A DNA stretch of 64,000 nt, from contig CAJXQM010000009.1 of NCBI GenBank assembly GCA_913058145.1, positions 26,143 to 90,142 on the forward strand. The letters are read 5' to 3'. The notes beneath the pieces are model-generated. The model did no database searches and was not told the DNA's origin. It saw only the letters and a program-made list of their open reading frames with translations. This document shows positions 1 through 10,193 of this stretch, piece by piece. Within the stretch, counting starts at the first letter, position 1, and each line of letters starts with the position of its first letter. The stretch is from an uncultured Colwellia sp. (GTDB lineage: Bacteria > Pseudomonadota > Gammaproteobacteria > Enterobacterales > Alteromonadaceae). The position numbers and the translations under genes were made by a program.

Positions 1-2
1 TG

Positions 3-2075
3 TGTAGTGAATCTGAAATAGGTTTAAGTGATAGCTCAGACGGTATTATGGAATTAGCACAAGATGCACCCATTGGTACTTGTGTTCGTGAATACCTAGA
101 TTTAAACGATGTCACGATTGATGTTGATTTAACGGCTAACCGTGGTGACTGCCTAGGTATTAAAGGTTTAGCACGTGAAGTCGGGGTTTTAAATTCTCAA
201 TCTGTAAAGGAAGTAGAAATCACTGCGGTACAACCGACTATTGATGATACGTTAACCATTACGATTAACGCAGAAGAAGCGTGTCCTCGCTATTTAGGTC
301 GTGTTATTAAAGGCATTAACCTAAATGCACAAACACCGTTATGGATGGTTGAAAAACTACGCCGCTGCGGTACACGCGCAATTGACCCCGTTGTTGATGT
401 GACTAACTATGTGCTATTAGAACTGGGTCACCCAATGCATGCATTTGACTTAGCTAAAATCGACGATGGCGCTGCTGATGCAGGTATTACAGTTCGTTTT
501 GCTAATAAAGATGAAAAACTAACGTTACTTGATGAAAAAGAAGTGACGTTAAAAAACAAAACATTGGTTATTGCGGATACGGGCTCAACTGGAGAAAGTA
601 AAGCATTAGCTATAGCGGGTATTTTTGGTGGCTTACATTCAGGTGTAACGAATGAAACTACCGATATCTTTTTAGAAAGTGCTTTCTTTGCCCCGTTAGC
701 CATTATTGGTAAAGCGCGCCAATACGGCTTACATACTGACGCATCACATCGTTATGAACGCGGTATTGATCCAACATTGCAACATGATGCTATGGAACGT
801 GCAACAGCACTTTTATTAGCGATTGTTGGTGGTCAGGCAGGTCCTATTGTTGAAGCAAAGTCAGATGACAATATTCCAAAAACTAAAAACATTAATTTAC
901 GCCGTGAAAAATTAGATGGCCGCATTGGTCATCATATAGGTGATGAAAAAGTATCTGAAATATTAACTCGCCTTGGTTTTGACGTGAGTGAGCAAGATTC
1001 AGGTAGTGCCAAAGTATGGCAAGTAATCGTACCTGCTTACCGTTTTGATATTAAAATCGAAGTGGATTTAATCGAAGAAGTTGCCCGTATTTTTGGTTAT
1101 AACAACATTCCGAATGTTTCGCCAAAAGCCACGTTAAAAATGGTTAAGCAACAAGAAGCTAACATCAGTGTTAATAAACTTAAAAACACGTTAGTTAACC
1201 GTGATTATCAAGAAGCGATCACTTACAGCTTCGTTGATCCGAAAGTACAAAGTTTATTGCATCCAGATGAAGCCGTTATGACTTTACCACATCCTATTTC
1301 GTCAGAAATGTCGGTAATGCGTTTAAGTTTATTCACAGGTTTATTACAATCTGTTGTTTATAACCAAAACCGTCAACAAGCGAGAGTTCGCTTGTTTGAA
1401 TGTGGATTACGTTTTGTTCCTGATGAGTCAGCGGAAAATGGTGTACGTCAACAAAACATGATTGCTGGTGTTATTGGTGGTAATCGAAGTGATGAACATT
1501 GGAGTATAGAAAAAGCAGCAGCAGATTTCTATGATATTAAAGGTGATGTTGAAGCGCTTCTTTCATTAACGGCTGATGCAACCAATTATGAATTTTCACA
1601 AGCGGAAATTGCGGCATTACATCCAGGACAAACGGCAAAAATTACGCGTAATGGCATTTTAGTGGGTTATGTTGGGGCCTTACATCCTGAATTAGAACGA
1701 AAATTAGGACTTAATGGGAGAGCATTAATTTTTGAACTATTGTTATCAGAAATATTAGTTCAAAAAATCCCTGAAGCCAGTGATATATCTCGCTTTCCTG
1801 CAAATAGAAGGGACCTTGCAATAGTGGTAAAAGAGGATGTTGATGCAAAAAAAGTGCTACAACTTATTGAAAAGGTTGGCGGAAATTATTTAATTGATCT
1901 AAACTTGTTCGATGTGTACCAAGGTCAAGGTATTGAAGACGGCTATAAAAGTCTTGCCATTGCCCTAGTATTACAAGATACAAACAAAACACTTGAAGAT
2001 AAAGACATCACAGATGTTATAAATCGAGTTGTAGAAACCTTAAAAACTGAATTAAATGCATCACTGAGGGACTAA
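3..2075 (+). CDS. pheT: Phenylalanine--tRNA ligase beta subunit (5' truncated by window edge)
   Basis: Beta subunit of the alpha2-beta2 phenylalanyl-tRNA synthetase, which charges tRNA-Phe in the cytoplasm. The reading frame is open from base 3, before the first ATG at 48, and the residues there (CSESEIGLSDSSDGI) match the usual PheT N-terminal third, so the start lies outside the window and the ATG at 48 is internal. The visible part contains the B3/B4 region (DVTNYVLLELGHPMHAFD), the B5 domain and a C-terminal FDX-ACB anticodon-binding domain (SRFPANRRDLAIVV). It ends three bases before ihfA, the usual gammaproteobacterial pheT-ihfA arrangement. Identification is certain. Confidence 0.97.
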   Translation, partial: CSESEIGLSDSSDGIMELAQDAPIGTCVREYLDLNDVTIDVDLTANRGDCLGIKGLAREVGVLNSQSVKEVEITAVQPTIDDTLTITINAEEACPRYLGRVIKGINLNAQTPLWMVEKLRRCGTRAIDPVVDVTNYVLLELGHPMHAFDLAKIDDGAADAGITVRFANKDEKLTLLDEKEVTLKNKTLVIADTGSTGESKALAIAGIFGGLHSGVTNETTDIFLESAFFAPLAIIGKARQYGLHTDASHRYERGIDPTLQHDAMERATALLLAIVGGQAGPIVEAKSDDNIPKTKNINLRREKLDGRIGHHIGDEKVSEILTRLGFDVSEQDSGSAKVWQVIVPAYRFDIKIEVDLIEEVARIFGYNNIPNVSPKATLKMVKQQEANISVNKLKNTLVNRDYQEAITYSFVDPKVQSLLHPDEAVMTLPHPISSEMSVMRLSLFTGLLQSVVYNQNRQQARVRLFECGLRFVPDESAENGVRQQNMIAGVIGGNRSDEHWSIEKAAADFYDIKGDVEALLSLTADATNYEFSQAEIAALHPGQTAKITRNGILVGYVGALHPELERKLGLNGRALIFELLLSEILVQKIPEASDISRFPANRRDLAIVVKEDVDAKKVLQLIEKVGGNYLIDLNLFDVYQGQGIEDGYKSLAIALVLQDTNKTLEDKDITDVINRVVETLKTELNASLRD

Positions 2076-2078
2076 GCA

Positions 2079-2372
2079 ATGGCGCTTACCAAAGCAGAAG
2101 TAGCAGAACATTTATTTGAGAAAGTTGGGCTCAGCAAGCGCGACGCAAAAGAAATGGTTGAGATATTTTTTGAAGATATTCGTGAAACTTTAGAAAGTGG
2201 TGAACAAGTTAAACTTTCTGGTTTTGGTAATTTCGATTTGCGTGTAAAAAGCGAACGCCCTGGCCGTAACCCTAAAACGGGTGAAAACATTCCAATTTCC
2301 GCCCGTAAAGTAGTGACTTTTAGACCGGGACAGAAATTAAAAAGCCGTGTTGAAGGCGGTAATAGCGACTAA
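2079..2372 (+). CDS. ihfA: Integration host factor subunit alpha
   Basis: Alpha subunit of IHF, the heterodimeric DNA-bending protein of the HU/IHF family that acts in nucleoid structure, transcription and site-specific recombination. At 97 residues it has the normal length. It shows the alpha-subunit start ([15 protein letters not shown]) and the family motif [10 protein letters not shown], whose proline is the residue that intercalates into DNA. A GAGGGA ribosome-binding site lies at the very end of pheT, so translation of the two genes is probably coupled. A strong hairpin terminator at 2474-2505 closes the transcript. Confidence 0.97.
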   Translation: MALTKAEVAEHLFEKVGLSKRDAKEMVEIFFEDIRETLESGEQVKLSGFGNFDLRVKSERPGRNPKTGENIPISARKVVTFRPGQKLKSRVEGGNSD

Positions 2373-2473
2373 CATAGAGAACCTTGAATTTCCTCTGTTG
2401 AGCTGAATGATTGTATTGTTCGGTTTCTTGCTCTATATTTTTTAGGTAATTTAGTTATCTGAAATAATATAAT

Positions 2474-2505
2474 AAAACCGTATTAATGAAAGTTAATACG
2501 GTTTT
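2474..2505 (+). terminator. Rho-independent terminator after ihfA
   Basis: Perfect inverted repeat with 13-base arms (AAAACCGTATTAA and TTAATACGGTTTT) around a 6-base loop, ending in a T run. It lies about 100 bases after the ihfA stop and could also act on the opposite strand. Confidence 0.85.
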
Positions 2506-2671
2506 ATGCGTTAAAAGGAAGGGTAAAGGTGTATTTCTAAATGCTTACTTATTTATGGGCAGGAATAGAGCCTAGAAAATGATGCTTGGTTGTCGCTTTA
2601 GCAAAATATAAATTTGGTCTTAATATAAGTATTGTATGAAGATTGTTTATATATTGAATATAGTCAACACA

Positions 2672-2701
2672 CGGTAGCAACACGTTAACATGTCGCTACC
2701 C
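2672..2701. terminator. Possible hairpin terminator between ihfA and yhbY
   Basis: Arms GGTAGC and GCTACC with further partial pairing inside, placed eight bases beyond the yhbY stop codon. A short T run (CGTTTT) follows on the plus strand but there is none on the minus strand, so its role for yhbY is uncertain. Confidence 0.35.
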
Positions 2702-2709
2702 GTTTTGAT

Positions 2710-3006
2710 TTATATTTTAGGAATACGAATCTTGTGTTCTTCACTTTGACGATAAATGACTAACGTTTTGCCTATTACTTGGATTTTAGTTGATTTAGTT
2801 TCACGGCAAATTGCCTCAACAATTAACCCTTTAGTTTCTTTATCATCTGTTGGGATTTTTACTTTAATCAATTCATGGTGATTAAGTGCGTAATCTATTT
2901 CGGCTACAACAGCTTCAGTTAAGCCATTATTCCCCAATAAAACAATAGGTTTTAGTGAGTGAGCAACACCTTTTAAGTATTGGATTTGCTTTTTATTTAG
3001 GTTCAT
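2710..3006 (-). CDS. yhbY: Ribosome assembly RNA-binding protein YhbY (CRM domain)
   Basis: Small RNA-binding protein of the CRS1-YhbY (CRM) family, associated with 50S subunit maturation. The 98-residue length is typical and the whole protein is one CRM domain. It begins MNLNKKQIQYLKGVAHSLKP and carries the family signature LLGNNGLTEAVVAEI, in which GNNG is the RNA-binding loop. It is divergent from rlmE with about 86 bases between them, the arrangement seen in Escherichia coli and most relatives, so the promoters of the two genes probably lie in that gap. Confidence 0.95.
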   Translation of the reverse strand: MNLNKKQIQYLKGVAHSLKPIVLLGNNGLTEAVVAEIDYALNHHELIKVKIPTDDKETKGLIVEAICRETKSTKIQVIGKTLVIYRQSEEHKIRIPKI

Positions 3007-3092
3007 TAATAAATTTCGATAGTTGTTAACTTGAATTAACGCTATTTTACCCTTATCTAACAGCTAATATCTATAAATAGTAGAAAATAAAC

Positions 3093-3719
3093 ATGGTAAA
3101 GAAAAAACATACCAATAGTTCACAACGTTGGCTTGATGAACATTTTGAAGATGAATATGTTAAAAAAGCTAAAAAGCTTGGTTTACGTTCACGTGCTGTC
3201 TTTAAAATTGAAGAAATAAATAATAAAGACAAACTGATTAAACCAGGCATGAAAGTTGTTGACTTAGGCGCAGCCCCTGGGGGATGGTCTGAATATGCTG
3301 TCAAGGCTGTAGGTGATAAAGGGCAGGTGATTGCCTGTGATATTTTGCCTATGGATGCTATCGCCGGCGTTGACTTTTTAGAGGGCGATTTTCGTGAAGA
3401 TGTGGTTCTAGACGCATTACTACAACGTATTAACGGAAAAAATATTGATGTTGTTATGTCAGATATGGCGGCAAATATGACAGGTAATGAAAGTGCTGAT
3501 TCAGCGCGTAGTATGTATTTAGTCGAATTAGCCTTGGAAATGTGTCATCAGGTATTAAAACCTAATGGTGCTTTTGTTGTTAAGGTATTCCAAGGTGCTG
3601 GCTTTGAAGACTTTATGAAAGCACTGCGAACTGTCTTTAAAAACGTTAAAACTCGCAAACCAGAGTCATCCAGAGCTCGTTCTCGTGAAGTTTATCTAGT
3701 GGCGACCAATTTTAAATAA
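3093..3719 (+). CDS. rlmE: 23S rRNA 2'-O-methyltransferase (Um2552)
   Basis: RlmE (FtsJ/RrmJ) uses S-adenosylmethionine to methylate the 2'-hydroxyl of U2552 in the A-loop of 23S rRNA, a late step in large-subunit assembly. The 208 residues include the N-terminal [11 protein letters not shown] segment with a catalytic lysine, the SAM-binding motif [13 protein letters not shown], and the [13 protein letters not shown] motif with a catalytic aspartate. It lies directly upstream of ftsH, as in E. coli, and may share a transcript with it. Confidence 0.96.
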   Translation: MVKKKHTNSSQRWLDEHFEDEYVKKAKKLGLRSRAVFKIEEINNKDKLIKPGMKVVDLGAAPGGWSEYAVKAVGDKGQVIACDILPMDAIAGVDFLEGDFREDVVLDALLQRINGKNIDVVMSDMAANMTGNESADSARSMYLVELALEMCHQVLKPNGAFVVKVFQGAGFEDFMKALRTVFKNVKTRKPESSRARSREVYLVATNFK

Positions 3720-3872
3720 CTGTTTGTCATTGGAACGAAGAGATATTATGTTACCAGTTGTAAATTGTGACTAAAGTTAAATGGCTACTGCCCTTGAATT
3801 ATAGTAAATTAGTCACAATAAAGTTTTACAGTATTATTTTAATAAATTTATTAACCCAAAGAGGTCATGAAG

Positions 3873-5831
3873 TTGAGTGATATGGCAAAAAATATTATTT
3901 TATGGTTAGTTATAGCCGTTGTTCTAATGTCTGTTTTTCAGAGCTTTTCTCCTAATACAGCCACTGAAAAAGAAACAGATTACACACAATTTATTACCGA
4001 GGTACGCCAAGGGCAGATTCGTGATGCAAATGTTGATAGGAATGGCATTATTACGGGTGAAAAACGTAGTGGCGAAAGCTATCAAACCGTTATTCCTGGT
4101 GGTTATGATCGTGACTTGATTAATGATTTAGTGAAACAAGGGGTCCGCGCAAAGGGTAAGCTTCCAGAAGAAACTAGTTTCTTAACCACTATTTTTGTTT
4201 CTTGGTTTCCGATGATATTACTCATTGGCGTATGGATTTTCTTTATGCGTAATATGCAAGGCGGTGGTGGCAAAGGTGCTATGTCTTTTGGTAAATCTAA
4301 GGCGCGTCAATTAAGTGAAGACCAAATAAAAACAACTTTTGCTGATGTTGCCGGTTGTGATGAAGCCAAAGAAGATGTGGCCGAATTGGTTGATTACTTA
4401 AGAGAGCCAACAAAATTCCAAAAGTTAGGTGGTCGCATTCCATCGGGTATTTTATTGGTGGGTCAGCCAGGTACAGGTAAAACGCTATTAGCAAAAGCCA
4501 TTGCGGGTGAAGCAAAAGTACCCTTTTTTACTATTTCAGGTTCAGACTTTGTCGAAATGTTTGTCGGTGTTGGTGCTTCGCGTGTTCGAGATATGTTTGA
4601 ACAAGCAAAAAAAGCCGCCCCTTGTATTATATTTATTGATGAAATTGATGCAGTAGGTCGTCAACGTGGAGCCGGAATGGGTGGTGGTCACGATGAACGT
4701 GAACAAACCTTGAACCAAATGTTAGTAGAAATGGATGGTTTTGAAGGCAATGAAGGCGTTATTGTTATTGCTGCCACTAACCGTCCTGATGTATTAGATC
4801 CTGCATTATTACGTCCAGGTCGATTTGACCGTCAAGTAACGGTAGGTTTACCTGATATCCGTGGTCGTGAACAAATACTAAAAGTGCATATGCGTAAAGT
4901 TCCTTTAGGGGACGATGTGAAACCCGAAGTTATAGCGCGTGGTACTCCTGGTTTTTCTGGTGCTGATTTAGCTAACTTAGTTAATGAAGCCGCATTATGT
5001 TCTGCTCGTACATCACGTCGTGTTGTCGGTATGCATGAGTTTGATGCAGCTAAAGATAAGATCATGATGGGTTCTGAGCGTAAATCAATGGTGATGTCAG
5101 AGTCTGAAAAAGAAATGACTGCATACCACGAAGCAGGTCATGCACTTATTGGCCGATTAGTGCCAGATCATGATCCAGTATACAAAGTAAGTATTATTCC
5201 ACGTGGTCGCGCATTGGGTGTAACAATGTACTTACCAGAACAAGATAGATTCAGCCATTCTAAGCAGCATTTAGAAAGCAATATCTCGTCTTTATACGGT
5301 GGTCGTATTGCCGAAGACGTTATTTACGGTAGTGATAAAGTATCCACTGGTGCATCAAATGATATCGAACGTGCAACTAACATTGCTCGTAAAATGGTTA
5401 CTCAATGGGGACTTTCTGAAAAGTTGGGTCCTATGCTTTTTGCTGAAGAAGAAGGTGAAGTATTCTTAGGACGTACCTCGTCTAAGTCGCTACATATGTC
5501 AGATGAAACAGCAAAACTAATTGATGAAGAAATTAAAAGGCTAATTGCTCGTAACTACGACCGTGCAGAAACATTAATAAAAGATAATCTAGATATCTTG
5601 CATGCGATGAAAGATGCGCTAATGAAATATGAGACTATTGATGCGTTGCAAATTGATGATTTGATGGCTAGAACTGATGTTCGTAAACCTGCTGGTTGGG
5701 ATGAATATGGATCAAGTTCAAGCAGTAATTCAAGCAATGGTGATGATAGTTCAGCTAAAAAAGAAGATAGCGTGAAAGATAAACCAAGCCCTGATTTGTC
5801 AGAGCCAAGTGGTGATACACCAGCTAAATAA
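3873..5831 (+). CDS. ftsH: ATP-dependent zinc metalloprotease FtsH
   Basis: Membrane-anchored hexameric AAA+ protease that degrades misassembled membrane proteins and short-lived regulators. Two N-terminal membrane helices flank a periplasmic domain. The AAA module follows with Walker A GQPGTGKT, Walker [10 protein letters not shown] and the second region of homology [17 protein letters not shown]. The zinc protease motif HEAGH starts near residue 419. I prefer the TTG start at 3873: AAAGAGG sits 8 bases upstream, and relatives begin MSDMAKN. The ATG at 3867 is only 2 bases from that site. The serine-rich, charged C-terminal tail is normal for the family. Confidence 0.95.
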   Translation: MSDMAKNIILWLVIAVVLMSVFQSFSPNTATEKETDYTQFITEVRQGQIRDANVDRNGIITGEKRSGESYQTVIPGGYDRDLINDLVKQGVRAKGKLPEETSFLTTIFVSWFPMILLIGVWIFFMRNMQGGGGKGAMSFGKSKARQLSEDQIKTTFADVAGCDEAKEDVAELVDYLREPTKFQKLGGRIPSGILLVGQPGTGKTLLAKAIAGEAKVPFFTISGSDFVEMFVGVGASRVRDMFEQAKKAAPCIIFIDEIDAVGRQRGAGMGGGHDEREQTLNQMLVEMDGFEGNEGVIVIAATNRPDVLDPALLRPGRFDRQVTVGLPDIRGREQILKVHMRKVPLGDDVKPEVIARGTPGFSGADLANLVNEAALCSARTSRRVVGMHEFDAAKDKIMMGSERKSMVMSESEKEMTAYHEAGHALIGRLVPDHDPVYKVSIIPRGRALGVTMYLPEQDRFSHSKQHLESNISSLYGGRIAEDVIYGSDKVSTGASNDIERATNIARKMVTQWGLSEKLGPMLFAEEEGEVFLGRTSSKSLHMSDETAKLIDEEIKRLIARNYDRAETLIKDNLDILHAMKDALMKYETIDALQIDDLMARTDVRKPAGWDEYGSSSSSNSSNGDDSSAKKEDSVKDKPSPDLSEPSGDTPAK

Positions 5832-5876
5832 TAAAAATTTGTTATGTCAAATATTTACTACAAATAGTAAATAAAT

Positions 5877-5911
5877 AAAACCTCTATGTTTAGTACAAAC
5901 ATCGAGGTTTT
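5877..5911 (+). terminator. Rho-independent terminator after ftsH
   Basis: Inverted repeat AAAACCTC-TATGTTT paired with AAACAT-CGAGGTTTT (one mismatch), followed by TATTG. It lies 46 bases after the ftsH stop and just before folP, so folP probably has its own promoter or relies on readthrough. Confidence 0.8.
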
Positions 5912-5941
5912 ATTGTATTAAACCTTTTATAAAATTAAATT

Positions 5942-6793
5942 ATGATGTCAAAATTTATACAAACAAAATTTCCTAGATCAACACAAAATGATTTAAATAA
6001 AGTTAACGTGATGGGAATATTAAACGTTACGCCAGACTCTTTTTCTGATGGTGGACAATTTTCTTGTTTTGATAGTGCGTTAAAACAAGTAGAGAAAATG
6101 ATTGATAATGGTGTCGATATTATTGATATCGGTGGAGAATCAACACGCCCAGGTGCTGCTGAAGTTAGTGTACAAGATGAAATAGTTCGTGTAATCCCAT
6201 TACTTAAAGCAATCAAGTCACGTTTTGATATCAATGTTTCTATCGATACTTCAAAATCGGAAGTAATGAGCGAAGCCATTATTTATGGTGCTGATATGAT
6301 TAATGATGTTCGCGCTTTGCAAAATAAAGGCTGCCTTGAGGTTGTTGCTCAAAGCAATATAGATGTATGCCTTATGCACATGCAAGGCATGCCTCGCACG
6401 ATGCAAGAACAGCCACAATACAATGATATTATTGATGATATACTTGGTTTTTTTACACAGCGCATCCATTGTTGTGAACAAGCGGGCATCACTAAAAAAC
6501 GATTGGTGTTAGACCCCGGTTTTGGTTTTGGTAAAACATTAGCACACAATTATGAAGTGCTAGCCCAGTTTGCTCAGTTTAAATCTTTAGGTTTACCTGT
6601 ATTAGCAGGAATTTCACGTAAATCAATGATAGGAAGTTTATTGAATAGAGAGGTGCATGAACGCTTAGCCGGTAGTTTGGCCGCGGCAATCGTTGCCATT
6701 CAACAGGGTGCTAATATTATACGAGTTCATGATGTACAGGAAAGTGTGGATGCAATAAATATTTTAAAAGCGGTTGCTCAATATAAAATATAA
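5942..6793 (+). CDS. folP: Dihydropteroate synthase
   Basis: Condenses 6-hydroxymethyl-7,8-dihydropterin diphosphate with p-aminobenzoate to give dihydropteroate in folate synthesis; this is the sulfonamide target. The 283-residue TIM barrel shows the two family signatures, VMGILNVTPDSFSDGG near the start and DIIDIGGESTRPGA, as well as the later loops LDPGFGFGKT and GISRKSMIG. The start could be either of two adjacent ATGs (5942 or 5945), and neither has a clear ribosome-binding site. The folP-glmM order downstream of ftsH is the conserved gammaproteobacterial one. Confidence 0.95.
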   Translation: MMSKFIQTKFPRSTQNDLNKVNVMGILNVTPDSFSDGGQFSCFDSALKQVEKMIDNGVDIIDIGGESTRPGAAEVSVQDEIVRVIPLLKAIKSRFDINVSIDTSKSEVMSEAIIYGADMINDVRALQNKGCLEVVAQSNIDVCLMHMQGMPRTMQEQPQYNDIIDDILGFFTQRIHCCEQAGITKKRLVLDPGFGFGKTLAHNYEVLAQFAQFKSLGLPVLAGISRKSMIGSLLNREVHERLAGSLAAAIVAIQQGANIIRVHDVQESVDAINILKAVAQYKI

Positions 6794-6842
6794 ATATTAA
6801 AGCTCAACACTTTAATTAGAGATAAAAAGTAAGGAATGGAAG

Positions 6843-8180
6843 ATGTCTAGTCGTAAATATTTTGGTACCGATGGAATACGTGGTTTAGTGGGGCAATATC
6901 CCGTTACTCCAGAGTTTGTTATGAAATTAGGCTATGCTGCTGGTAAAGTCTTAGCGGCACAAGGGACAAAAAAAGTATTAATTGGTAAAGATACACGTAT
7001 TTCCGGTTATATGCTTGAATCGGCGCTTGAGGCGGGCTTCTCTGCTGCAGGTATTGATATCGGTTTACTTGGGCCAATGCCTACACCCGGTATTGCCTAT
7101 TTAACCAAAACATTTCGTGCTGAAGCCGGTATTGTTATTAGTGCTTCTCATAACCCTTTTTATGATAATGGCATTAAATTTTTCTCACAAGACGGTCAGA
7201 AATTACCTGATGATGTAGAAATGGCCATTGAAGCTGAATTAGATAAGCCTATGGGCTGTGTGGAATCAGGTCATTTAGGTAAAGCAAATCGGATTGAAGA
7301 TGCAGCAGGTCGATATATCGAATTTTGTAAAAGTAATTTTCCAAGCCAGCTATCTTTGCAAAACCTCACCATAGTGGTTGATTGTGCTCACGGTGCAACT
7401 TACCATATTGCGCCGAATGTTTTTCGCGAATTAGGCGCCACTGTGATTGAAGTGGGCACATCACCTAATGGGACTAATATTAATGACGGCTGCGGTGCAA
7501 CCTCAATGGCGATGATAAAGGCTGCGGTGATAGAGCATAAAGCTGATTTAGGCATAGCGCTTGATGGTGACGGTGATCGTTTAATGATGGTTGATCACAC
7601 CGGGTATGTTATTGATGGTGATGAAGCTGTTTATATTATTGCATGTAATGATTTAAGAACAGGTAACTTGCAAGGTGGTGTTGTCGGTACCTTGATGAGT
7701 AATATGGGCCTTGAATTAGCGTTAGAAAAGCTTGAGATACCCTTCGCTCGTAGTAATGTTGGTGATAGATATGTTATGCAAATGCTCAGAGAAAAAGGTT
7801 GGAAATTAGGGGCTGAAAATTCTGGACATATTATTAATTTAAATCACACCTCTACAGGGGATGGTATTATTGCCGCACTTAACGTATTAACGGCTGTTTG
7901 TCAGCGCAATGAATCGTTATTTGATTTACGTCAAGGCATGACTATGCTACCTCAACTTCTCGTTAATGTACGTTTTTCTGGTGGTAATGACCCTATCAAT
8001 GCACCAAGTGTTCAAGCTTGTGTTGATAAGGTGAGTAGTCAGTTATCGGGTCGAGGTAGAGTGTTGTTACGTAAATCTGGTACAGAGCCGTTAATACGGG
8101 TAATGGTAGAAGGTCCTGAACTTGATGAAGTTACTCGCTTAGCACACGAAATTGCTGATTCAGTGAAGTTAGCAAGTTAA
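6843..8180 (+). CDS. glmM: Phosphoglucosamine mutase
   Basis: Converts glucosamine-6-phosphate to glucosamine-1-phosphate, the precursor route to UDP-GlcNAc for peptidoglycan and lipopolysaccharide. The 445-residue length equals that of the E. coli enzyme. It shows the N-terminal [11 protein letters not shown] signature, the phosphoserine loop [15 protein letters not shown], the metal-binding loop DGDGDR and the C-terminal phosphate-binding motif [16 protein letters not shown]. It has its own GGAA-type ribosome-binding site upstream of the ATG. Confidence 0.97.
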   Translation: MSSRKYFGTDGIRGLVGQYPVTPEFVMKLGYAAGKVLAAQGTKKVLIGKDTRISGYMLESALEAGFSAAGIDIGLLGPMPTPGIAYLTKTFRAEAGIVISASHNPFYDNGIKFFSQDGQKLPDDVEMAIEAELDKPMGCVESGHLGKANRIEDAAGRYIEFCKSNFPSQLSLQNLTIVVDCAHGATYHIAPNVFRELGATVIEVGTSPNGTNINDGCGATSMAMIKAAVIEHKADLGIALDGDGDRLMMVDHTGYVIDGDEAVYIIACNDLRTGNLQGGVVGTLMSNMGLELALEKLEIPFARSNVGDRYVMQMLREKGWKLGAENSGHIINLNHTSTGDGIIAALNVLTAVCQRNESLFDLRQGMTMLPQLLVNVRFSGGNDPINAPSVQACVDKVSSQLSGRGRVLLRKSGTEPLIRVMVEGPELDEVTRLAHEIADSVKLAS

Positions 8181-8355
8181 CAAGTGTTATTGTTTTAATT
8201 TTTTATGTTGGAAAAAACAGCAGTTGAGTAAGATATTAACGGAAAGTTGATTGATTTTAACTTATCACTTGTAACTTAATCCTATGTTGGTTAATATCTC
8301 GCGGCTTTATTTTACAATTTTATAATGTGTTGAAGAATAGCAAGGGGAATAAAAA

Positions 8356-9126
8356 ATGGCTAGACGTGCAATCGTTGCAGCTAACTGGAAAATGAATGGC
8401 GGCTTAGCGTTAATAAATACGATAGTTGATGGCTTAACATCTGTTGAACTTCAAGAAAATGTTGATATAGTTATTTGCCCAAGTTTCCCTTTTCTCTCTG
8501 AACTTGCTTCTCAGGCGAAAATTAATAAATTAGATAATCCGATCTATGTCGGTGCTCAAAATGTAAGTGCCCATGATAGTGGTGCCTATACTGGAGAAGT
8601 TTCTACACAAATGTTGCAGGAATTATCTGTAGAATTTGTTATTATAGGTCACTCTGAACGTCGAAGTTATTATAAAGAGACTTCTACGCAAATTGCTCAT
8701 AAAGTGGATGCTGCACTAAAAGCAGGCTTAACACCTATTTTATGTATTGGTGAAAGCGAGGCAGAGCGAATCGCAGAGCAAACAGAAATAGTCTTAGCAT
8801 CACAATTACAACCCGTAATTGATGAAGTAGGTATTGAAAAATTTATTGATGTTGTTATTGCCTATGAGCCAGTTTGGGCAATAGGTACAGGTAAAACAGC
8901 ATCAAGCGAGATGGCACAAGAAACACATAAATTTATTCGCCAATTTTTAGCTAAAGCTAATGAAAATGTGGCGACTAAAGTGCCTTTATTATACGGTGGC
9001 AGCGTGAATGCGTCGAACTGTGAAGACTTATTTGCACAAACTGATATAGACGGTGGTCTTATCGGTGGTGCTAGTTTACACGTTGAGCAATTTAAAAAGA
9101 TTTGCTCAGCAGCTAAAGGAAAGTAA
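8356..9126 (+). CDS. tpiA: Triosephosphate isomerase
   Basis: Interconverts dihydroxyacetone phosphate and glyceraldehyde-3-phosphate in glycolysis and gluconeogenesis. The 256-residue TIM barrel carries the catalytic residues in recognisable contexts: lysine in AANWKMNG, histidine in IIGHSERR, and glutamate in AYEPVWAIGTGKT, which also forms the mobile loop 6. A GGGG-type ribosome-binding site precedes the ATG. It is two bases from secG, and the pair is conserved in several marine Alteromonadales. Confidence 0.97.
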   Translation: MARRAIVAANWKMNGGLALINTIVDGLTSVELQENVDIVICPSFPFLSELASQAKINKLDNPIYVGAQNVSAHDSGAYTGEVSTQMLQELSVEFVIIGHSERRSYYKETSTQIAHKVDAALKAGLTPILCIGESEAERIAEQTEIVLASQLQPVIDEVGIEKFIDVVIAYEPVWAIGTGKTASSEMAQETHKFIRQFLAKANENVATKVPLLYGGSVNASNCEDLFAQTDIDGGLIGGASLHVEQFKKICSAAKGK

Positions 9127-9128
9127 AA

Positions 9129-9533
9129 ATGTTTTATCAAGTTTTAATTATTGCTTATGTACTTATTGCCTTAACATTAATTGGTTTAGTGTTAATTCAG
9201 CAAGGTAAAGGGGCTGATATGGGCGCCTCTTTTGGTGCGGGATCTTCTGCTACTGTTTTTGGCTCTGGTGGCTCAGGTAATTTCTTAACTAAAGCGACTA
9301 CTTGGCTAGCGGTTGCCTTTTTTGTTATTAGCTTAGTGTTAGGTAATTTAACGGCTAATAAAACGAAAGCAGTTGATGAATGGAATAATTTAAGTACTCC
9401 AGTAAATGAACAAACAATTGCTACTGATGCTATTCCTGTTGAAAGTGCTGAGTCTACTATCATTCAAAACAGTGATGTGCCAGCTTCTGATGCACCGGTT
9501 ACAAAAAATGATGCTACCGATGTACCCAAGTAA
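9129..9533 (+). CDS. secG: Preprotein translocase subunit SecG
   Basis: Small inner-membrane subunit of the SecYEG translocon that assists SecA-driven export. The 134 residues contain two membrane helices (around 3-22 and 57-76) joined by the conserved glycine-rich loop QQGKGADMGASFGAGSSATVFGSGGSGNFL. The hydrophilic, acidic C-terminal tail is longer than in some relatives but ordinary for the family. It follows tpiA almost without a gap and precedes tRNA-Leu, as in E. coli (secG-leuU). Confidence 0.95.
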   Translation: MFYQVLIIAYVLIALTLIGLVLIQQGKGADMGASFGAGSSATVFGSGGSGNFLTKATTWLAVAFFVISLVLGNLTANKTKAVDEWNNLSTPVNEQTIATDAIPVESAESTIIQNSDVPASDAPVTKNDATDVPK

Positions 9534-9605
9534 TTTAATTTAGCTGATTAACCTCAATATTAGCAAAATAACTTACAAGTTCAGACAGTTTATATTTAAC
9601 AGTGC

Positions 9606-9690
9606 GCGGATGTGGCGGAATTGGTAGACGCGTCAGCTTGAGGGGCTGGTGACTTAGGTCGTGGGGGTTCAAGTCCCCCCATCCGCACCA
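9606..9690 (+). tRNA. leuU: tRNA-Leu (anticodon GAG)
   Basis: Class II tRNA with acceptor arms GCGGATG and CATCCGC, an encoded CCA end (9688-9690), and a T-arm of GGGGGTTCAAGTCCCCC. The anticodon stem pairs TCAGC with GCTGG around the loop TTGAGGG, giving anticodon GAG at 9640-9642. Position directly after secG matches leuU in E. coli. Its 3' end and flank (9672-9700) are repeated further on at 24225 and 26754, so it looks like an integration target. Confidence 0.95.
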
Positions 9691-9700
9691 TTAAATATAC
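9672..9700 (+). repeat. Attachment-like repeat copy 1 (tRNA-Leu 3' end)
   Basis: The last 19 bases of tRNA-Leu plus TTAAATATA form a block that recurs at 24225-24251 and 26754-26775. This copy is intact and completes the functional tRNA. Unlike the other two copies it is not followed by a hairpin terminator, which fits a model in which the original downstream flank was displaced. Confidence 0.7.
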
Positions 9701-10193
9701 TAAACAATCAATAACTTACAGGTGTTACGTTTTTATTTGGATCGTCACCGGATCTATTTGAATTGTTTTTTAATAATTAGCACCTAAATACCTATTCGTA
9801 ATACGCACTTTTTGTGCATTACACTATTATCATCGTATCTAGACCAATATGCTTTTTGCCAAAACCATATTTTCTTACCACAATTACAACACTTCATACT
9901 CACCTCGATTTATTTCTAAGACTATTGTTCGTCATTTTCAACTTTGCTATCTCCTCTTTTTGATCAAAGATAATCTTGTTGAAAAAGATAAACAGAGTTC
10001 AGGTATAGGCACCCCGAGCAAGCTCACTTTCATCAAATATACTCAGGTAATATACGGTAATTATAGGCGGTGGTTGTACTAGATTGAAAAATATAGACTT
10101 TAATACGTCCCGCACAGTCTAATGCTTACTCTTTTCAAAAGCGAACTCGGTACGTTTATATAGGTGTTACCGTTTTGTTTTTCGCGCAATAGA
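9701..10193. other. Intergenic region after tRNA-Leu, left side of accessory segment
   Basis: About 500 bases lie between the tRNA and the end of the convergent TonB receptor gene. A 77-codon plus-strand frame at 9849-10082 has no ribosome-binding site or recognisable domain, and I do not call it. A short motif AGGTGTTAC occurs at 9720 and 10162, and again at 24204 just before the second attachment-like copy. rimP-nusA-infB, expected here in related genomes, is absent. Confidence 0.55.

Larger units (their letters stand above)
2373..2709. other. Intergenic region between ihfA and yhbY
   Basis: This is the space between two convergent genes. It holds the ihfA terminator hairpin (2474-2505) and a second hairpin next to the yhbY stop (2672-2701). 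I see no open frame with coding character or any RNA gene in the remainder. Confidence 0.7.

Noticed and set aside
48..50. ATG at 48 as the start of pheT
   Set aside because: The frame is open and conserved upstream to base 3, so the gene is cut by the window edge and this methionine is internal.
9849..10082. 77-codon open frame after tRNA-Leu
   Set aside because: No ribosome-binding site, no recognised domain, and residue composition like translated AT-rich non-coding DNA.
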